The position numbers and the translations under genes were made by a program. A stretch of 64,000 nucleotides of DNA from Hydrogenophaga sp. (GTDB taxonomy: Bacteria > Pseudomonadota > Gammaproteobacteria > Burkholderiales > Burkholderiaceae_C), in NCBI RefSeq assembly GCF_011390835.1, contig NZ_JAABRQ010000008.1, forward strand, positions 55,077 through 119,076, written 5' to 3'. Of the stretch, positions 9,160-17,522 are shown one piece after another. The notes below the pieces were generated by a model. That model did not search any database and was not told where the DNA came from. It saw only the letters and a program-made list of their open reading frames with translations. Within the stretch, counting starts at the first letter, position 1. Each line of letters starts with the position of its first letter.

Positions 9160-10448
9160 CGTGGCGCGTCGGGCGCGTGTGCCCCATGCGCTGGCGGCGA
9201 GGTGTCATCGGCCAGACTGCGCGGATCCATTTGCAGCACCGCCTGCGAACCACCGCCCATGGCCACGAAGGTCGACTTTTCCTCGGCAGGGACGGGCGTG
9301 AAGTAGCGCAGCCGCTTCAGCGCGTACAGGGCCAGGCCAGCCATCACGGCCGCGAAGTACAGCATGAGGCTGGACGAGCCTGCCACGTCCATCACCACAC
9401 CGGCGGCCACCGGTCCGATGGCAGCGCCAATGCCGTGGATGAGCAGCAGGCCACCACTGAATTCCACCAGACGCGAGGAGTCGATCACGTCGTTCACGTG
9501 TGCAACACACAACCCGTAGATGGCAAAAATCAGCCCGCCGAACAGCACCGCCAGCGGGATCAGCGAGTCGGGCGAGACACCGGCCAGCAGGTAGCCCAGA
9601 CTACAGACACCAGCGCCGAAAATGCACACCCACATCAGCACCAGCCGCCGGTCGTGGGTGTCGGAGTAATGGCCCACCGGCCATTGGAAAAAGGCACCAC
9701 CCAGAATCGCGGCCGCCACAAAGCTGGCCACCTGAGCATCCGAGAACCCGACACCTTGCGCAAACAGGGCTGCCATGCCGTAGAACGCACCGGTGATCAG
9801 CCCAGAAGAGAGGGCCGCGCCCATGCCCACGGGCGAAGCTTCGTAAATGCTGCGCAGGCTCAGCCTGGGCGCCTCGACCGGCTCGGGCTCGTCCACCGGC
9901 GTCATGGTGATGGGCAGCAGCGCAAACGAGAACATCACCGAGACCATGGCAAAGGGCACGAAGCCCAGCCGGTCGCCCACCAGAATCAGCCACTGCCCCA
10001 CCGCAAGGCCGACGAAGTTGATCGCCATGTAAACGGCAAACAGGCGGCCACGCAGGGCGTTGGGCGCCAGCGAGTTGAGCCAGCTCTCCAGCACGATGTA
10101 GAGCCCCACCATGCACACCCCGGTGACCAGGCGCAGCGCGCCCCAGAACCAGGGGTCGATCCACAAGGCGTGCAGGATGGGCATGGTCGAGGCCAGGGAG
10201 GCCATGGCCGCGAAGGCGCGGATGTGTCCTACCCGCCGGATCATCACCGGACACAGGTAGGTGCCCAGCACGAAGCCCACGAAGTAAGCCGAGGTCACCA
10301 GGCCCAGTGTGATGCTGGAGAAATCGGCCAGGCCGGCGCGCAAGCCCAGCACCGAAAACAGCAGGCCCACCCCCACCACCAGCAAGGCCACGCCGCTGAG
10401 CAGCGTCGACAGGCGCACCAGCAGCGGGCCCATGGCGGAATCGTTCAT
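9156..10448 (-). CDS. MFS transporter, YcaD-like family
   Basis: A 430-residue protein with about twelve hydrophobic segments typical of the major facilitator superfamily. The N-terminal half carries FVGFVLGTYLCP and the loop RRVGHIRAF (motif A position); the second half has GHYSDTHDRR. The overall pattern matches the YcaD/MFS_1 group of inner-membrane exporters of unknown substrate. The ATG at 10446-10448 is the first in frame. It lies 19 bp downstream of uppP on the same strand and is probably cotranscribed with it. Confidence 0.85.
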   Translation of the reverse strand: MNDSAMGPLLVRLSTLLSGVALLVVGVGLLFSVLGLRAGLADFSSITLGLVTSAYFVGFVLGTYLCPVMIRRVGHIRAFAAMASLASTMPILHALWIDPWFWGALRLVTGVCMVGLYIVLESWLNSLAPNALRGRLFAVYMAINFVGLAVGQWLILVGDRLGFVPFAMVSVMFSFALLPITMTPVDEPEPVEAPRLSLRSIYEASPVGMGAALSSGLITGAFYGMAALFAQGVGFSDAQVASFVAAAILGGAFFQWPVGHYSDTHDRRLVLMWVCIFGAGVCSLGYLLAGVSPDSLIPLAVLFGGLIFAIYGLCVAHVNDVIDSSRLVEFSGGLLLIHGIGAAIGPVAAGVVMDVAGSSSLMLYFAAVMAGLALYALKRLRYFTPVPAEEKSTFVAMGGGSQAVLQMDPRSLADDTSPPAHGAHAPDAPR

Positions 10449-10467
10449 GCGCCTGACCCTAGCAAGA

Positions 10468-11298
10468 TCAAGCGACCCAGTCCACCCACCCGGTGTACGC
10501 GGTGATCAGAATCAGGCCTCCGAAGGCGATGCGGTACCAGGCAAACGGCACGAAGGTGTGGTTGCCCACAAAGCGCAGCAACCATTTCACGCACACCCAG
10601 GCCGACAGGTACGACACCACCAGACCCACGGCAAAGAGCGGGATGTCTGCCGTGCTCAGCAGATCGCGGTTCTTGAAGATGTCGTAGGTCGCCGCGCCGA
10701 ACAGCATGGGAATGGCCAGGAGGAAGCTGAATTCTGTGGCCGCCTTGCGGTTGAAGCCCAGCAGCATGGCGCCAATGATGGTGGCGCCCGAGCGGCTCAC
10801 ACCGGGCACCAGCGCAGTGCATTGAATCAGGCCCACTTTCAGCGCGTCCTGCCAGCGCACGTGGTCCACGTCGTCCACACGCGGGGGAAGACCGCGGCTT
10901 TGCAGGCGCTCGGCCCACAAGATCACCACCCCACCCACGATGAATCCCAGCGCCACCACCACCGGGTTGAACAAGACGCTTTTGATGAAGTCGATGAACA
11001 GCACGCCCGCCAGCGCCGCCGGGAAAAACCCCACCAGCACATTGAGCGTGAAGCGCTGCGCCTGGCGCTCTGTGGGCAAGCCCACCAGCGTCTGCCACAA
11101 CTTGGCGGCATACAGCGAGACGATGGCCATGATGGCGCCGGTCTGGATCACCACCTCGAACAGTTTGGTTTTGTCGCCTGGCATGTCGAGCAGCGCGGCG
11201 GTCAGGATGAGGTGGCCGGTGGAAGAGATCGGCAGAAACTCGGTCAAGCCCTCCACCACTCCCATGATGGCGGCCTTGATCAGCAGCGTGATGTCCAT
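10468..11298 (-). CDS. uppP: Undecaprenyl-diphosphatase
   Basis: A 276-residue polytopic membrane enzyme that dephosphorylates undecaprenyl diphosphate so that the lipid carrier is recycled for peptidoglycan and other cell-wall polymers; high activity also gives bacitracin resistance. The two family motifs are present: [14 protein letters not shown] near the N terminus and PGVSRSGAT in the middle, both contributing to the active site. The start was set at the ATG (11296-11298) that begins [10 protein letters not shown]; a longer frame upstream has no family support. A terminator for the preceding gene lies just upstream. Confidence 0.96.
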   Translation of the reverse strand: MDITLLIKAAIMGVVEGLTEFLPISSTGHLILTAALLDMPGDKTKLFEVVIQTGAIMAIVSLYAAKLWQTLVGLPTERQAQRFTLNVLVGFFPAALAGVLFIDFIKSVLFNPVVVALGFIVGGVVILWAERLQSRGLPPRVDDVDHVRWQDALKVGLIQCTALVPGVSRSGATIIGAMLLGFNRKAATEFSFLLAIPMLFGAATYDIFKNRDLLSTADIPLFAVGLVVSYLSAWVCVKWLLRFVGNHTFVPFAWYRIAFGGLILITAYTGWVDWVA

Positions 11299-11323
11299 GT
11301 GTCGACCGCCTGTGCAGCGGCTC

Positions 11324-11353
11324 AAAAAAAGAACAGGCCAGATACCGGCCTGT
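11324..11353 (-). terminator. Rho-independent terminator after the DUF1439 lipoprotein gene
   Basis: Read on the minus strand, ACAGGCC and GGCCTGT (stem at 11333-11339 and 11347-11353, seven-base loop) are followed by a T run (A7 at 11324-11330 on the plus strand). It lies 42 bp past the stop of the lipoprotein gene and before the uppP start, so it separates the two transcripts. Confidence 0.85.
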
Positions 11354-11394
11354 GATGGGTGGAGATGTTACCCGGTGATCAGGCGCGCTCAGAC

Positions 11395-11973
11395 TCAGCG
11401 CTGCACCGGATCGAGCTGCAGCCGCAAGCCACCGGGCACCACGTCGAGCAGACCCGGCTGGTAGCCCCAGCCCCGGGCCACTTCCAGATCTTCGGGCTTG
11501 AGGCGGTGGATCACGAAGTCCTTGAGCAGGTTTTCTGCCAGCAGGGCACCAAGCCGATTCGCCCGGGAAGCGTACGCCGACGGCACACCCGGTACCTCGA
11601 AGTCCTCCACGCGCACCTCGCTCAGGCGCACGGTGTTGTCGCTGGGCTCGAAGCGCAGCCCGTAACTCAGGTTGAGCTTGCCCTGGTATTCGCGCGAGCC
11701 CAGCAGAAACGAGCCCAGCTCGTAACCCAGTTCGGTGCCGATGCGGTTTTCCACCGGCATCAGGCGCACCCGGGGTGATGCCAGCGACACGTCAAACAGC
11801 TCCAGATAGCGGCTGTTGAACGGGAACTGGGTCCTGATGAGCTCCACCAGCTTCACTTCGGAAATCTCGATCGTGCGCGGACCTGGCTGCAGCAGGGCGC
11901 AGCCGCCCAGCATCAGCACCGGCCAGGCGACAGCGGCGGTCAGCAGACGGCGGCGCGGCGGGAATGGGTTCAT
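11395..11973 (-). CDS. DUF1439 family lipoprotein
   Basis: A 192-residue protein with a lipoprotein signal peptide: hydrophobic core followed by the lipobox LMLGGC, lipidated Cys at residue 25. The mature region (TIEISEVKLVELIRTQFPFN, then beta-rich sequence) matches the DUF1439/YceB group of periplasm-facing lipoproteins with a lipid-binding-like fold of unknown role. The ATG at 11971-11973 has GGGAGAACACC ahead of it. Its transcript ends at the terminator near 11330. A TACAAT -10-like box is present on the minus strand at 12025-12030. Confidence 0.85.
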   Translation of the reverse strand: MNPFPPRRRLLTAAVAWPVLMLGGCALLQPGPRTIEISEVKLVELIRTQFPFNSRYLELFDVSLASPRVRLMPVENRIGTELGYELGSFLLGSREYQGKLNLSYGLRFEPSDNTVRLSEVRVEDFEVPGVPSAYASRANRLGALLAENLLKDFVIHRLKPEDLEVARGWGYQPGLLDVVPGGLRLQLDPVQR

Positions 11974-12010
11974 GGTGTTCTCCCTGGGAGCATCCTGGCC
12001 AAAGCGGTCA

Positions 12011-12030
12011 GGTCGATTCGACCCATTGTA
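12011..12030 (-). promoter_or_regulatory. Possible -10 box with adjacent palindrome ahead of lipoprotein gene
   Basis: On the minus strand TACAAT (12025-12030) is followed by the perfect palindrome GGTCGA-A-TCGACC (12011-12023), which would lie at the transcription start. No convincing -35 is present. The palindrome could be an operator, but nothing else supports that. Confidence 0.3.
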
Positions 12031-12208
12031 GAAAGCTGGCTGGACCGGGGCGCCGCCTCGTGCACCGCCATGGCACCCGAACCGGCTGCATTTCACGCCG
12101 CCCAGCCGGCGTTTCGCGCCACCACCAAGCCAAACCGTCGCAATCGGCTGGCTCTCGCCCGTTGCGGCAGGCACAGTCGGGCCCAGACCCCACCCACCGG
12201 AGAACCCC

Positions 12209-12640
12209 ATGCAGCTCACCCCCGTCATTGCCATCCACCTGAGCGCCGCGCTGGGCGCCGTCGCACTCGGACCGCTGGCGCTGTGGGCCCGCCGCGGCCA
12301 CGCCGGGCGTATCGCCCAGACCCAGCGTCCGCGCCTGCACCGCGCCGCTGGGTATGCCTGGGTCACGCTCATGCTCGCCACCGCGGTCTCCGCCATCTTC
12401 ATCCGCGACCACAGCATGCCCAACTTCGCCGGCTACACGCCCATCCACCTGCTGGTGCCGCTCACGCTCGGCGGCCTCTACATCGCCTTCCGCAACCTGC
12501 TGCGCGGCAACATCGCCGGCCACCGCAAAGCCATGGTGCAGCTCTATGTGGGCGCCTGCATCGTTGCTGGCGGCTTCACGCTGCTGCCCTCGCGCTTCCT
12601 GGGCCAGCTGGTCTGGGGGCAGTGGCTGGGCCTGGTCTGA
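12209..12640 (+). CDS. DUF2306 family membrane protein
   Basis: A 143-residue protein with four hydrophobic segments. It matches the DUF2306 pattern: an N-terminal His in IAIHLSAALGAVALGP, LHRAAGYAWV, a central MPNFAGYTPIHLLVPLTL and a HRKAMVQLYVGACIVAGGF stretch. Conserved His in such small membrane proteins suggest haem or metal binding, but no function is established. GGAGAACCCC precedes the ATG. It is the first gene of a same-strand run up to 16206 that contains a LytS/LytTR two-component pair. Confidence 0.75.
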   Translation: MQLTPVIAIHLSAALGAVALGPLALWARRGHAGRIAQTQRPRLHRAAGYAWVTLMLATAVSAIFIRDHSMPNFAGYTPIHLLVPLTLGGLYIAFRNLLRGNIAGHRKAMVQLYVGACIVAGGFTLLPSRFLGQLVWGQWLGLV

Positions 12641-12665
12641 CCCGTTTCTTTGAGGAGCCCTCACC

Positions 12666-13205
12666 ATGATGCTGTTCCAACTCGTCACCCACCAGCCCCA
12701 GGCCGTGGGTCGCATCCTGCAAGGCACACCGGCCTGGGTCTGGGGCCTGCTGGCCGCCCTGATGGCGCTGGGCCTGAGCCAGACCCTGGCGCGCCAGGCC
12801 AGCACGGCCCGCGTCCTCGCGCTGCCCGCGGCCATGAGCGTGTTGTCGCTGGTCGGGGTCGTGAGTGCCTTCAGCAGCTCAGGCAGGCTGGGCGCCACGC
12901 TGGTGGCCTGGCTGGCGAGTGCGGCGGCCGTGATGTTCGTGCTGCGCCATCTCAAGCCTGCGCGCCATGCCCGCTTCGACCCGCAGGCACGCCGCTTCCA
13001 CCTGCCCGGCAGCTGGCTGCCGCTGGTGCTCATCGCCGCCATCTTTTCGCTGAAGTACATGGTGGGCATCGAACTCGCCCTGCAACCCCAGACAGCGCAA
13101 CAACCCACATTCGCCCTCACCGTCTGCGCGGTCTACGGCGCATTGACCGGCATCTTCGCTGCGCGGGCCCTGGCCCTTTGGCGAATGACCACCGCAAGCC
13201 ACTGA
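12666..13205 (+). CDS. Membrane protein of unknown function (DUF6622-like)
   Basis: A 179-residue protein with about four hydrophobic segments, including PAWVWGLLAALMALGLSQT at the N terminus and a C-terminal SLKYMVGIELALQ region. The layout resembles DUF6622 proteins, a weak recall-based call. GAGGAG precedes the ATG by about six bases. It is 25 bp from the DUF2306 gene and 22 bp from the 2TM gene, so a common transcript is likely. Confidence 0.65.
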   Translation: MMLFQLVTHQPQAVGRILQGTPAWVWGLLAALMALGLSQTLARQASTARVLALPAAMSVLSLVGVVSAFSSSGRLGATLVAWLASAAAVMFVLRHLKPARHARFDPQARRFHLPGSWLPLVLIAAIFSLKYMVGIELALQPQTAQQPTFALTVCAVYGALTGIFAARALALWRMTTASH

Positions 13206-13227
13206 CCCACCCTTGTTGGAGAACATC

Positions 13228-13527
13228 ATGAACACGCCCTCTACCGTCCTGCCACCCGAACTCGAACGCATCGCGCGCAAGCGGGTGAAGGCCCGGATGG
13301 GCTGGTACACACACGCGCTGATCTACGCCTGCGTGATCGGTGGACTGGCCCTCGTCGGCGCATGGCAAGGCCGCTACTGGCCGATCGCACCCGCGCTGGG
13401 CTGGGGCGTCGGCCTGCTCATGCACGGCCTGAGCGTGTTCGTCTGGCGCGCCGGTTCGGGGTTTCAGGACGGCATGCTGCAACGCGAACGCGAGCGACTG
13501 GCGCAGCAACAGCGCCCGGGAACCTGA
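13228..13527 (+). CDS. 2TM domain protein
   Basis: A 99-residue protein with two hydrophobic segments joined by a short turn (YTHALIYACVIGGLALV and a second after YWPIAPALGWG) and a basic, charged N terminus; this is the 2TM domain layout. In other bacteria this domain is often fused to LytS-type kinases; here it is a separate gene 53 bp upstream of one. TTGGAGAACATC precedes the ATG. It may help the kinase sense the membrane, an inference from position. Confidence 0.75.
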   Translation: MNTPSTVLPPELERIARKRVKARMGWYTHALIYACVIGGLALVGAWQGRYWPIAPALGWGVGLLMHGLSVFVWRAGSGFQDGMLQRERERLAQQQRPGT

Positions 13528-13580
13528 GGCCGCACGCCGTGCCAGAATTGGTGCCCACCCGACCGCGGCACCACGCGCCC

Positions 13581-14672
13581 ATGTCACCCACCACCACCCT
13601 TCTGCGGCACTGGCTGCCCGCCGACACCCACAAGGGCTTGATGCGCCGCATGCTCATCGTGTGGGCGGTCGCGCTGCTGATTGCGCTGGCCCAGTGGCTG
13701 AGCAAATCGGAGACGCACGCACTGGACCGCTCGCTGGTCTACAGCTGCGCCATCAGCACCAGCATCTGGTTTTTCACCGACCCGGTGCGCATCGGGTTGC
13801 GCCACTGGCTGCACACCCAGGCCCCGAGCTACTGGTCGCTCGCGCCACGCAGCATCGCCTGGCTGTTCACCGGCGTCGTGCTGGGCTATGCGCTCGGCAC
13901 CACCATCGGCGATGCGTACAGCGGCGAATCGACCTGGGGCCTGCTGAGCAGCTCGCCCCAGCGCTTCTGGGGCATCTGGCTGAGCTCGCTGGCCATCAGC
14001 CTGGGCTTTCTCTTTTTCTTCTATCTGCGCGAAAAATCGCTCGCGCTCCAGCGCCAGGCCACCGAAGCCCGGCTGCGCCTGCTGGAAACCCAGCTGGAAC
14101 CGCACATGCTGTTCAACACGCTGGCCAACCTGCGCGCCCTGATCGCCACCGAGCCAGCCAGCGCGATCGCCATGCTCGACCGCCTGAACGACTACCTGCG
14201 CGCCACCCTGCGCGCCTCGCGCAGCGGCGAAGCTCAGCAGGCACCGCACACGCTGGCCGACGAGTTCGCGCGCCTGGACGACTACCTGGCGCTGATGGCG
14301 GTGCGCATGGGGCCGCGCCTGCAGGTCAGCCTGAACCTGCCCGATGCCCTGGCCAGCCACCCCTTACCGCCCCTGCTGCTGCAGCCGCTGGTGGAAAACA
14401 GCATCCGCCACGGGCTGGAGCCCAGCGTGGCGGGCGGCGAACTCAGGGTCGGCGCTCTTCAGCAGGGCGGTCATCTGGTGCTGGAAGTCAGGGACACGGG
14501 CGTCGGCTTCGACGGCGCGCCTGCGGAGGGTTTCGGCCTCGCCCAGGTGCGCGAGCGCGTGGCCAGTGCCTATGACGGCCGCGGGCGGGTGCAATTCGCT
14601 GCGACCCCCGGCGCCGGCACCACCGTATCCATCCTCCTGCCGCTCGCAACGCGAGAACCCATGCCCGCATGA
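13581..14672 (+). CDS. LytS/YehU-type sensor histidine kinase
   Basis: A 363-residue kinase of the LytS family. The N-terminal 150 residues have four hydrophobic segments; a coiled linker follows (EKSLALQRQATEARLRLLE). The His_kinase domain carries the acceptor H175 in QLEPHMLFNTLANL, and the ATP-binding domain has PLVENSIRHGLEP and DTGVGF/GFGLAQVRERV boxes. The start at 13581 is chosen because the frame upstream is unrelated and overlaps the 2TM gene. Its likely partner is the LytTR regulator at 15391, separated from it by a DUF2238 gene that overlaps the kinase stop. Confidence 0.9.
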   Translation: MSPTTTLLRHWLPADTHKGLMRRMLIVWAVALLIALAQWLSKSETHALDRSLVYSCAISTSIWFFTDPVRIGLRHWLHTQAPSYWSLAPRSIAWLFTGVVLGYALGTTIGDAYSGESTWGLLSSSPQRFWGIWLSSLAISLGFLFFFYLREKSLALQRQATEARLRLLETQLEPHMLFNTLANLRALIATEPASAIAMLDRLNDYLRATLRASRSGEAQQAPHTLADEFARLDDYLALMAVRMGPRLQVSLNLPDALASHPLPPLLLQPLVENSIRHGLEPSVAGGELRVGALQQGGHLVLEVRDTGVGFDGAPAEGFGLAQVRERVASAYDGRGRVQFAATPGAGTTVSILLPLATREPMPA

Positions 14673-15349
14673 CACAGCGCCACTGGCTGCCCCAGACCCT
14701 GCTCGCCCTGTATGCACCGGTGTGGATCGCGTGCGCCATCAACCCGCTCTTTCCGTCAGACTGGCTGATCGAGAACGTCCTGGTGTTCCTGGCACTGCCC
14801 ACCGTCCTGTATGCGTGGCGCTTCCAGCGCTTCAGCGACGGCGCCTGCGTGGGCATGTTCCTGTTCTTCTGCCTGCACTCGCTCGGCTCCCACTACACCT
14901 ACGCCGAAGTGCCCTACGACCGCTGGTGGCAGGCGCTCACCGGCCACACCTTCAATTCGCTGTTCGGCTGGGAGCGCAACCATTTCGACCGCCTCGTGCA
15001 CCTGGCCTACGGTCTGCTGCTCACCCCCATCTTCACCGAGCTGATCGGGCGGGTCGTGCGGGTGCGTCGTGCGGTCTGGATGTGGGTCGTCATGGCCAGC
15101 TTCATGGGCCTGCATGCCATGGTCTATGAGCTGGTGGAATGGGCTGCCGCCATGGTGGTCGCCCCCGAACTGGGCGCCGCCTACCTGGGCACGCAGGGCG
15201 ACGTGTGGGACGCCCACAAAGACATGGCGCTGGCCGTACTGGGCAACCTCATGGCACTCGCCTACATGAGCCTGCGCGGGCGCCTCTCGCTGACCGGCGA
15301 CGATGTGCCACCGGTGGTCTCCACCCTAGGGAACCCGGCACGCCGCTGA
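14669..15349 (+). CDS. DUF2238 (YjdF-like) membrane protein
   Basis: A 226-residue inner-membrane protein with about six hydrophobic segments. Conserved family features are LHSLGSHYTYAEVPY, NHFDRLVHLAYGLL, MVYELVEW and QGDVWDAHKDMALAVLG, which match the DUF2238 family. Its ATG overlaps the stop of the kinase gene (ATGA), so translation is probably coupled. Its position between kinase and response regulator suggests a role in the same signalling circuit or a control target; the biochemical role of the family is unknown. Confidence 0.88.
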   Translation: MTQRHWLPQTLLALYAPVWIACAINPLFPSDWLIENVLVFLALPTVLYAWRFQRFSDGACVGMFLFFCLHSLGSHYTYAEVPYDRWWQALTGHTFNSLFGWERNHFDRLVHLAYGLLLTPIFTELIGRVVRVRRAVWMWVVMASFMGLHAMVYELVEWAAAMVVAPELGAAYLGTQGDVWDAHKDMALAVLGNLMALAYMSLRGRLSLTGDDVPPVVSTLGNPARR

Positions 15350-15390
15350 CGCCCCGACCCGAAACGCTCAGCACAGTTTCCTGGACTTCC

Positions 15391-16206
15391 ATGCCCGGCA
15401 CCTCGACGCCCCGCCCCACCGCCCTGATCGCCGAAGACGAACCGTTGCTGGCCGCTGCATTGCAGGCCGAGCTGAAGAAGGCGTGGCCCGAGCTCGATGT
15501 GGTGTCGGTGGTGGTCAATGGCCCGGCGGCTGTGCAGCAAGCGCTGACCCTGCAACCCGATGTGCTGTTCCTCGACATCCGCATGCCCGGTCAGACCGGG
15601 CTGGACGCCGCGGCCGAGCTGGCCGAGCATTGGCTGGACGATGTGCCGTTCCCGGCGCTGGTGTTCGTGACCGCCTACGACCAGTACGCGGTGCAGGCCT
15701 TCGAGGCGCAGGCGGTGGACTACCTGCTCAAGCCCGTGATGCCCGAGCGGCTGGACCGCACGGTGCAGCGCCTGCAGGAACGGCTGGCGCGCTCACTGCC
15801 CGCGCCGCAGCAGCTGGACGAAGCCATCGGTCAATTGCGCCAGCTGCTCGGTCCCACATCGGTGGAAGCACCGGCCGAACCTCCGTTGACCGTGATCCAG
15901 GCCAGCGTGGGCAACAGCATCCGCATGGTGCCGCTGGGCGAGGTGCTGGTGTTTGAAGCGGCCGACAAGTACCTGCGCGTGCTAACTGCCGATCACGAGT
16001 ACCTGATCCGCACCGCGCTGCGTGAACTGCTGCCGCGGCTGGACCCGGCCGAGTTCTGGCAGATCCACCGCGGCACCGTGGTGCGCGCCTCGGCCATCGA
16101 CAGCGTGAACCGCGACGAAGCCGGCAAGCTGTCGCTGCGCCTGCGACAGCGCCCCGACCACTGGCCGGTCAGCCGGCTTTACGCGCAGCGCTTTCGCGCC
16201 ATGTGA
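15391..16206 (+). CDS. LytTR-family response regulator
   Basis: A 271-residue two-domain protein. The receiver domain (about 10-130) has the acid pocket E15-D16, phospho-acceptor D62 in LFLDIRMPG and the conserved Lys in DYLLKPVMP. The C-terminal LytTR DNA-binding domain (about 170-270) contains FEAADKYLRVLTADHEYLIR and FWQIHRGTVV. It is the natural partner of the LytS-type kinase at 13581 and should bind direct repeats in target promoters as a dimer. It is 41 bp after the DUF2238 gene and converges on the next gene. Confidence 0.92.
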   Translation: MPGTSTPRPTALIAEDEPLLAAALQAELKKAWPELDVVSVVVNGPAAVQQALTLQPDVLFLDIRMPGQTGLDAAAELAEHWLDDVPFPALVFVTAYDQYAVQAFEAQAVDYLLKPVMPERLDRTVQRLQERLARSLPAPQQLDEAIGQLRQLLGPTSVEAPAEPPLTVIQASVGNSIRMVPLGEVLVFEAADKYLRVLTADHEYLIRTALRELLPRLDPAEFWQIHRGTVVRASAIDSVNRDEAGKLSLRLRQRPDHWPVSRLYAQRFRAM

Positions 16207-16217
16207 GCCTGGGCTCA
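16204..16217. terminator. Palindrome containing both convergent stop codons
   Basis: TGAGCC-TG-GGCTCA: the left TGA is the stop of the LytTR gene and the right TCA is the complement of the stop of the YREP-repeat gene. The stem is 6 bp with a two-base centre, so as RNA it would need a larger loop; no T tract follows. It shares the TGAGCC/GGCTCA sequence with the larger structure at 21945. Confidence 0.4.
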
Positions 16218-16682
16218 GTCGCGGCCGCGGCCGCCGCGGCGATCACCGCCATCCCAGCGGTTGTCATAGCGGCTTTCATACCGTTCCTGCCGCTTGTGCC
16301 ACTTGTGCTTCTTGTAGCCGCGGCGGTCGTCAAAACGCGGATGACCCCAGCTCTGGTAGATCACCGGAGCCGGTGCCACCACCACGGGGCGCTGATAAAC
16401 CACCCTGGGCTCGCGATACACCACCCGCGGCTCCCGGTACACCACCACCGGCTCCCGGTACACGACACGGGGCTCCCGATAGACCACGGGCGGCGCATTC
16501 GACACGCCCACGCTCACGCCGGGCTGGTTGATGCCAATCGACCAGTACACATCGGTGTCGCCGCGCGCTTGGGCCGCGCCGGCCGACAAGGCCCATGCGC
16601 CAGCCGCCAGCGACACCAGGGCCAGACCGCGGGCCCAGACCGAACTGCGTTGCCAGGGGGTATTCAAGGACTTGGATTTCAT
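16215..16682 (-). CDS. Secreted protein with YREP repeats
   Basis: A 155-residue protein with a long signal peptide (cleavage probably after AGAAQA, residue 39). Residues 65-99 are five seven-residue repeats of the form VVYREPR, followed by a Pro/Val stretch and a basic Tyr/Arg/Asp-rich tail (KKHKWHKRQERYESRYDNR). Such YREP/VYRP-type small envelope proteins are common in Burkholderiales, but none has a known function that can be assigned here. A CAGGAGTCCCAC precedes the start. The repeat can expand or contract by slippage. Confidence 0.75.
   Translation of the reverse strand: MKSKSLNTPWQRSSVWARGLALVSLAAGAWALSAGAAQARGDTDVYWSIGINQPGVSVGVSNAPPVVYREPRVVYREPVVVYREPRVVYREPRVVYQRPVVVAPAPVIYQSWGHPRFDDRRGYKKHKWHKRQERYESRYDNRWDGGDRRGGRGRD
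16386..16490 (-). repeat. Five 21-bp tandem repeats inside the YREP gene
   Basis: Each unit encodes VVYREP plus one variable residue; the last unit reads VVYQRP. The DNA units (cggtacaccac and related) are similar but not identical, showing both slippage ancestry and later drift. Confidence 0.8.
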
Positions 16683-16801
16683 GTGGGACTCCTGTTGCGG
16701 AACCTGCCGATCCCGTGGGTGCATTACAGGGAATTCCGCAGTAACCTGTACCGCATGGCGCGTCAAACACGTTGCCAGACGTAACAACCCCTGGAGCACG
16801 C

Positions 16802-17416
16802 ATGTCACACCACCCCGACTCCGTCACCGAGGTGCTCGATTTCTGGTTCGGTGACGGCCTGCGCAACGACTGGCCCAGCACCGAGCACAAAGCGCTCTGG
16901 TTCGGCGGTGGCGCCGAGCAAGACAAGCTCATCCACGACCGCTTCAGCGCCGGCGTGGACGCCGCGCTCGACGGCGACCTGACCCATTGGGAAAGCCGCC
17001 TGCCCGCGCGGCTGGCGCTGGTGATCCTGCTCGACCAGTTCAGTCGCAACATCTACCGCGGCCAGGCACGTGCGTTCGCTGGCGATACCCGGGCTCAGCA
17101 GCTGGTGTTGCGCACGCTGGAAGCTGGCGAAGACGAGTCGCTGGCCCGCGTCGGGCGCGTGTTCCTCTACATGCCGCTGATGCACGCCGAAGACCTCGCC
17201 CTGCAAGACCGCTGCGTCGAACGCTTCACCGCATTGCACGAGGGCAGCCCGCCCGAGCTGCGCGAGAAGCTGGCCAGCAACCTGGGCTTTGCCGAGCAGC
17301 ACCGCGACATCGTGCAACGCTTCGGCCGCTTTCCCCACCGCAACGCCGCGCTGGGTCGCGACACCACGGTGGAAGAAGCCATGTTCCTGAAAGACGGGCC
17401 GCGCTTCGGGCAGTGA
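16802..17416 (+). CDS. DUF924 family protein
   Basis: A 204-residue, mostly helical cytosolic protein. DUF924 features are VLDFWFGDG at the N terminus, the KALWFGGG stretch, LVILLDQFSRNIYRG in the middle, RVFLYMPLMHAEDLALQ and a C-terminal RFGRFPHRNAALGR. The fold is tetratricopeptide-like; no enzyme activity is established. The ATG at 16802 is preceded by the weak GGAGCACGC. The gene ends 12 bp before a Pho box that controls the following gene. Confidence 0.9.
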   Translation: MSHHPDSVTEVLDFWFGDGLRNDWPSTEHKALWFGGGAEQDKLIHDRFSAGVDAALDGDLTHWESRLPARLALVILLDQFSRNIYRGQARAFAGDTRAQQLVLRTLEAGEDESLARVGRVFLYMPLMHAEDLALQDRCVERFTALHEGSPPELREKLASNLGFAEQHRDIVQRFGRFPHRNAALGRDTTVEEAMFLKDGPRFGQ

Positions 17417-17428
17417 GCGCCCAGCCAA

Positions 17429-17484
17429 CTGTCACGCCCATCTCATCAACCCGTCACAGCAACGTCATGCGGTCCGCCGATAAA
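17429..17484 (+). promoter_or_regulatory. Four-repeat Pho box with matching -10
   Basis: Four heptamers are spaced exactly 11 bp apart: CTGTCAC (17429-17435), ATCTCAT (17440-17446), CCGTCAC (17451-17457) and ACGTCAT (17462-17468), compared with the PhoB consensus CTGTCAT. A GATAAA hexamer at 17479-17484 lies 10 bp past the last repeat, the geometry of PhoB-activated promoters in which the Pho box replaces the -35. This predicts induction of the next gene under phosphate starvation. Confidence 0.8.
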
Positions 17485-17522
17485 CAGGGCTTCCACCTTG
17501 TTCCGTCTGGAGACCCGCTCGC

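Noticed and set aside
8856..10505. A 549-codon plus-strand frame through the YcaD-like gene.
   Set aside because: It is antisense to a clear MFS transporter and overlaps the kinase end; its composition (His, Arg, Gln, Gly) is typical of shadow frames.
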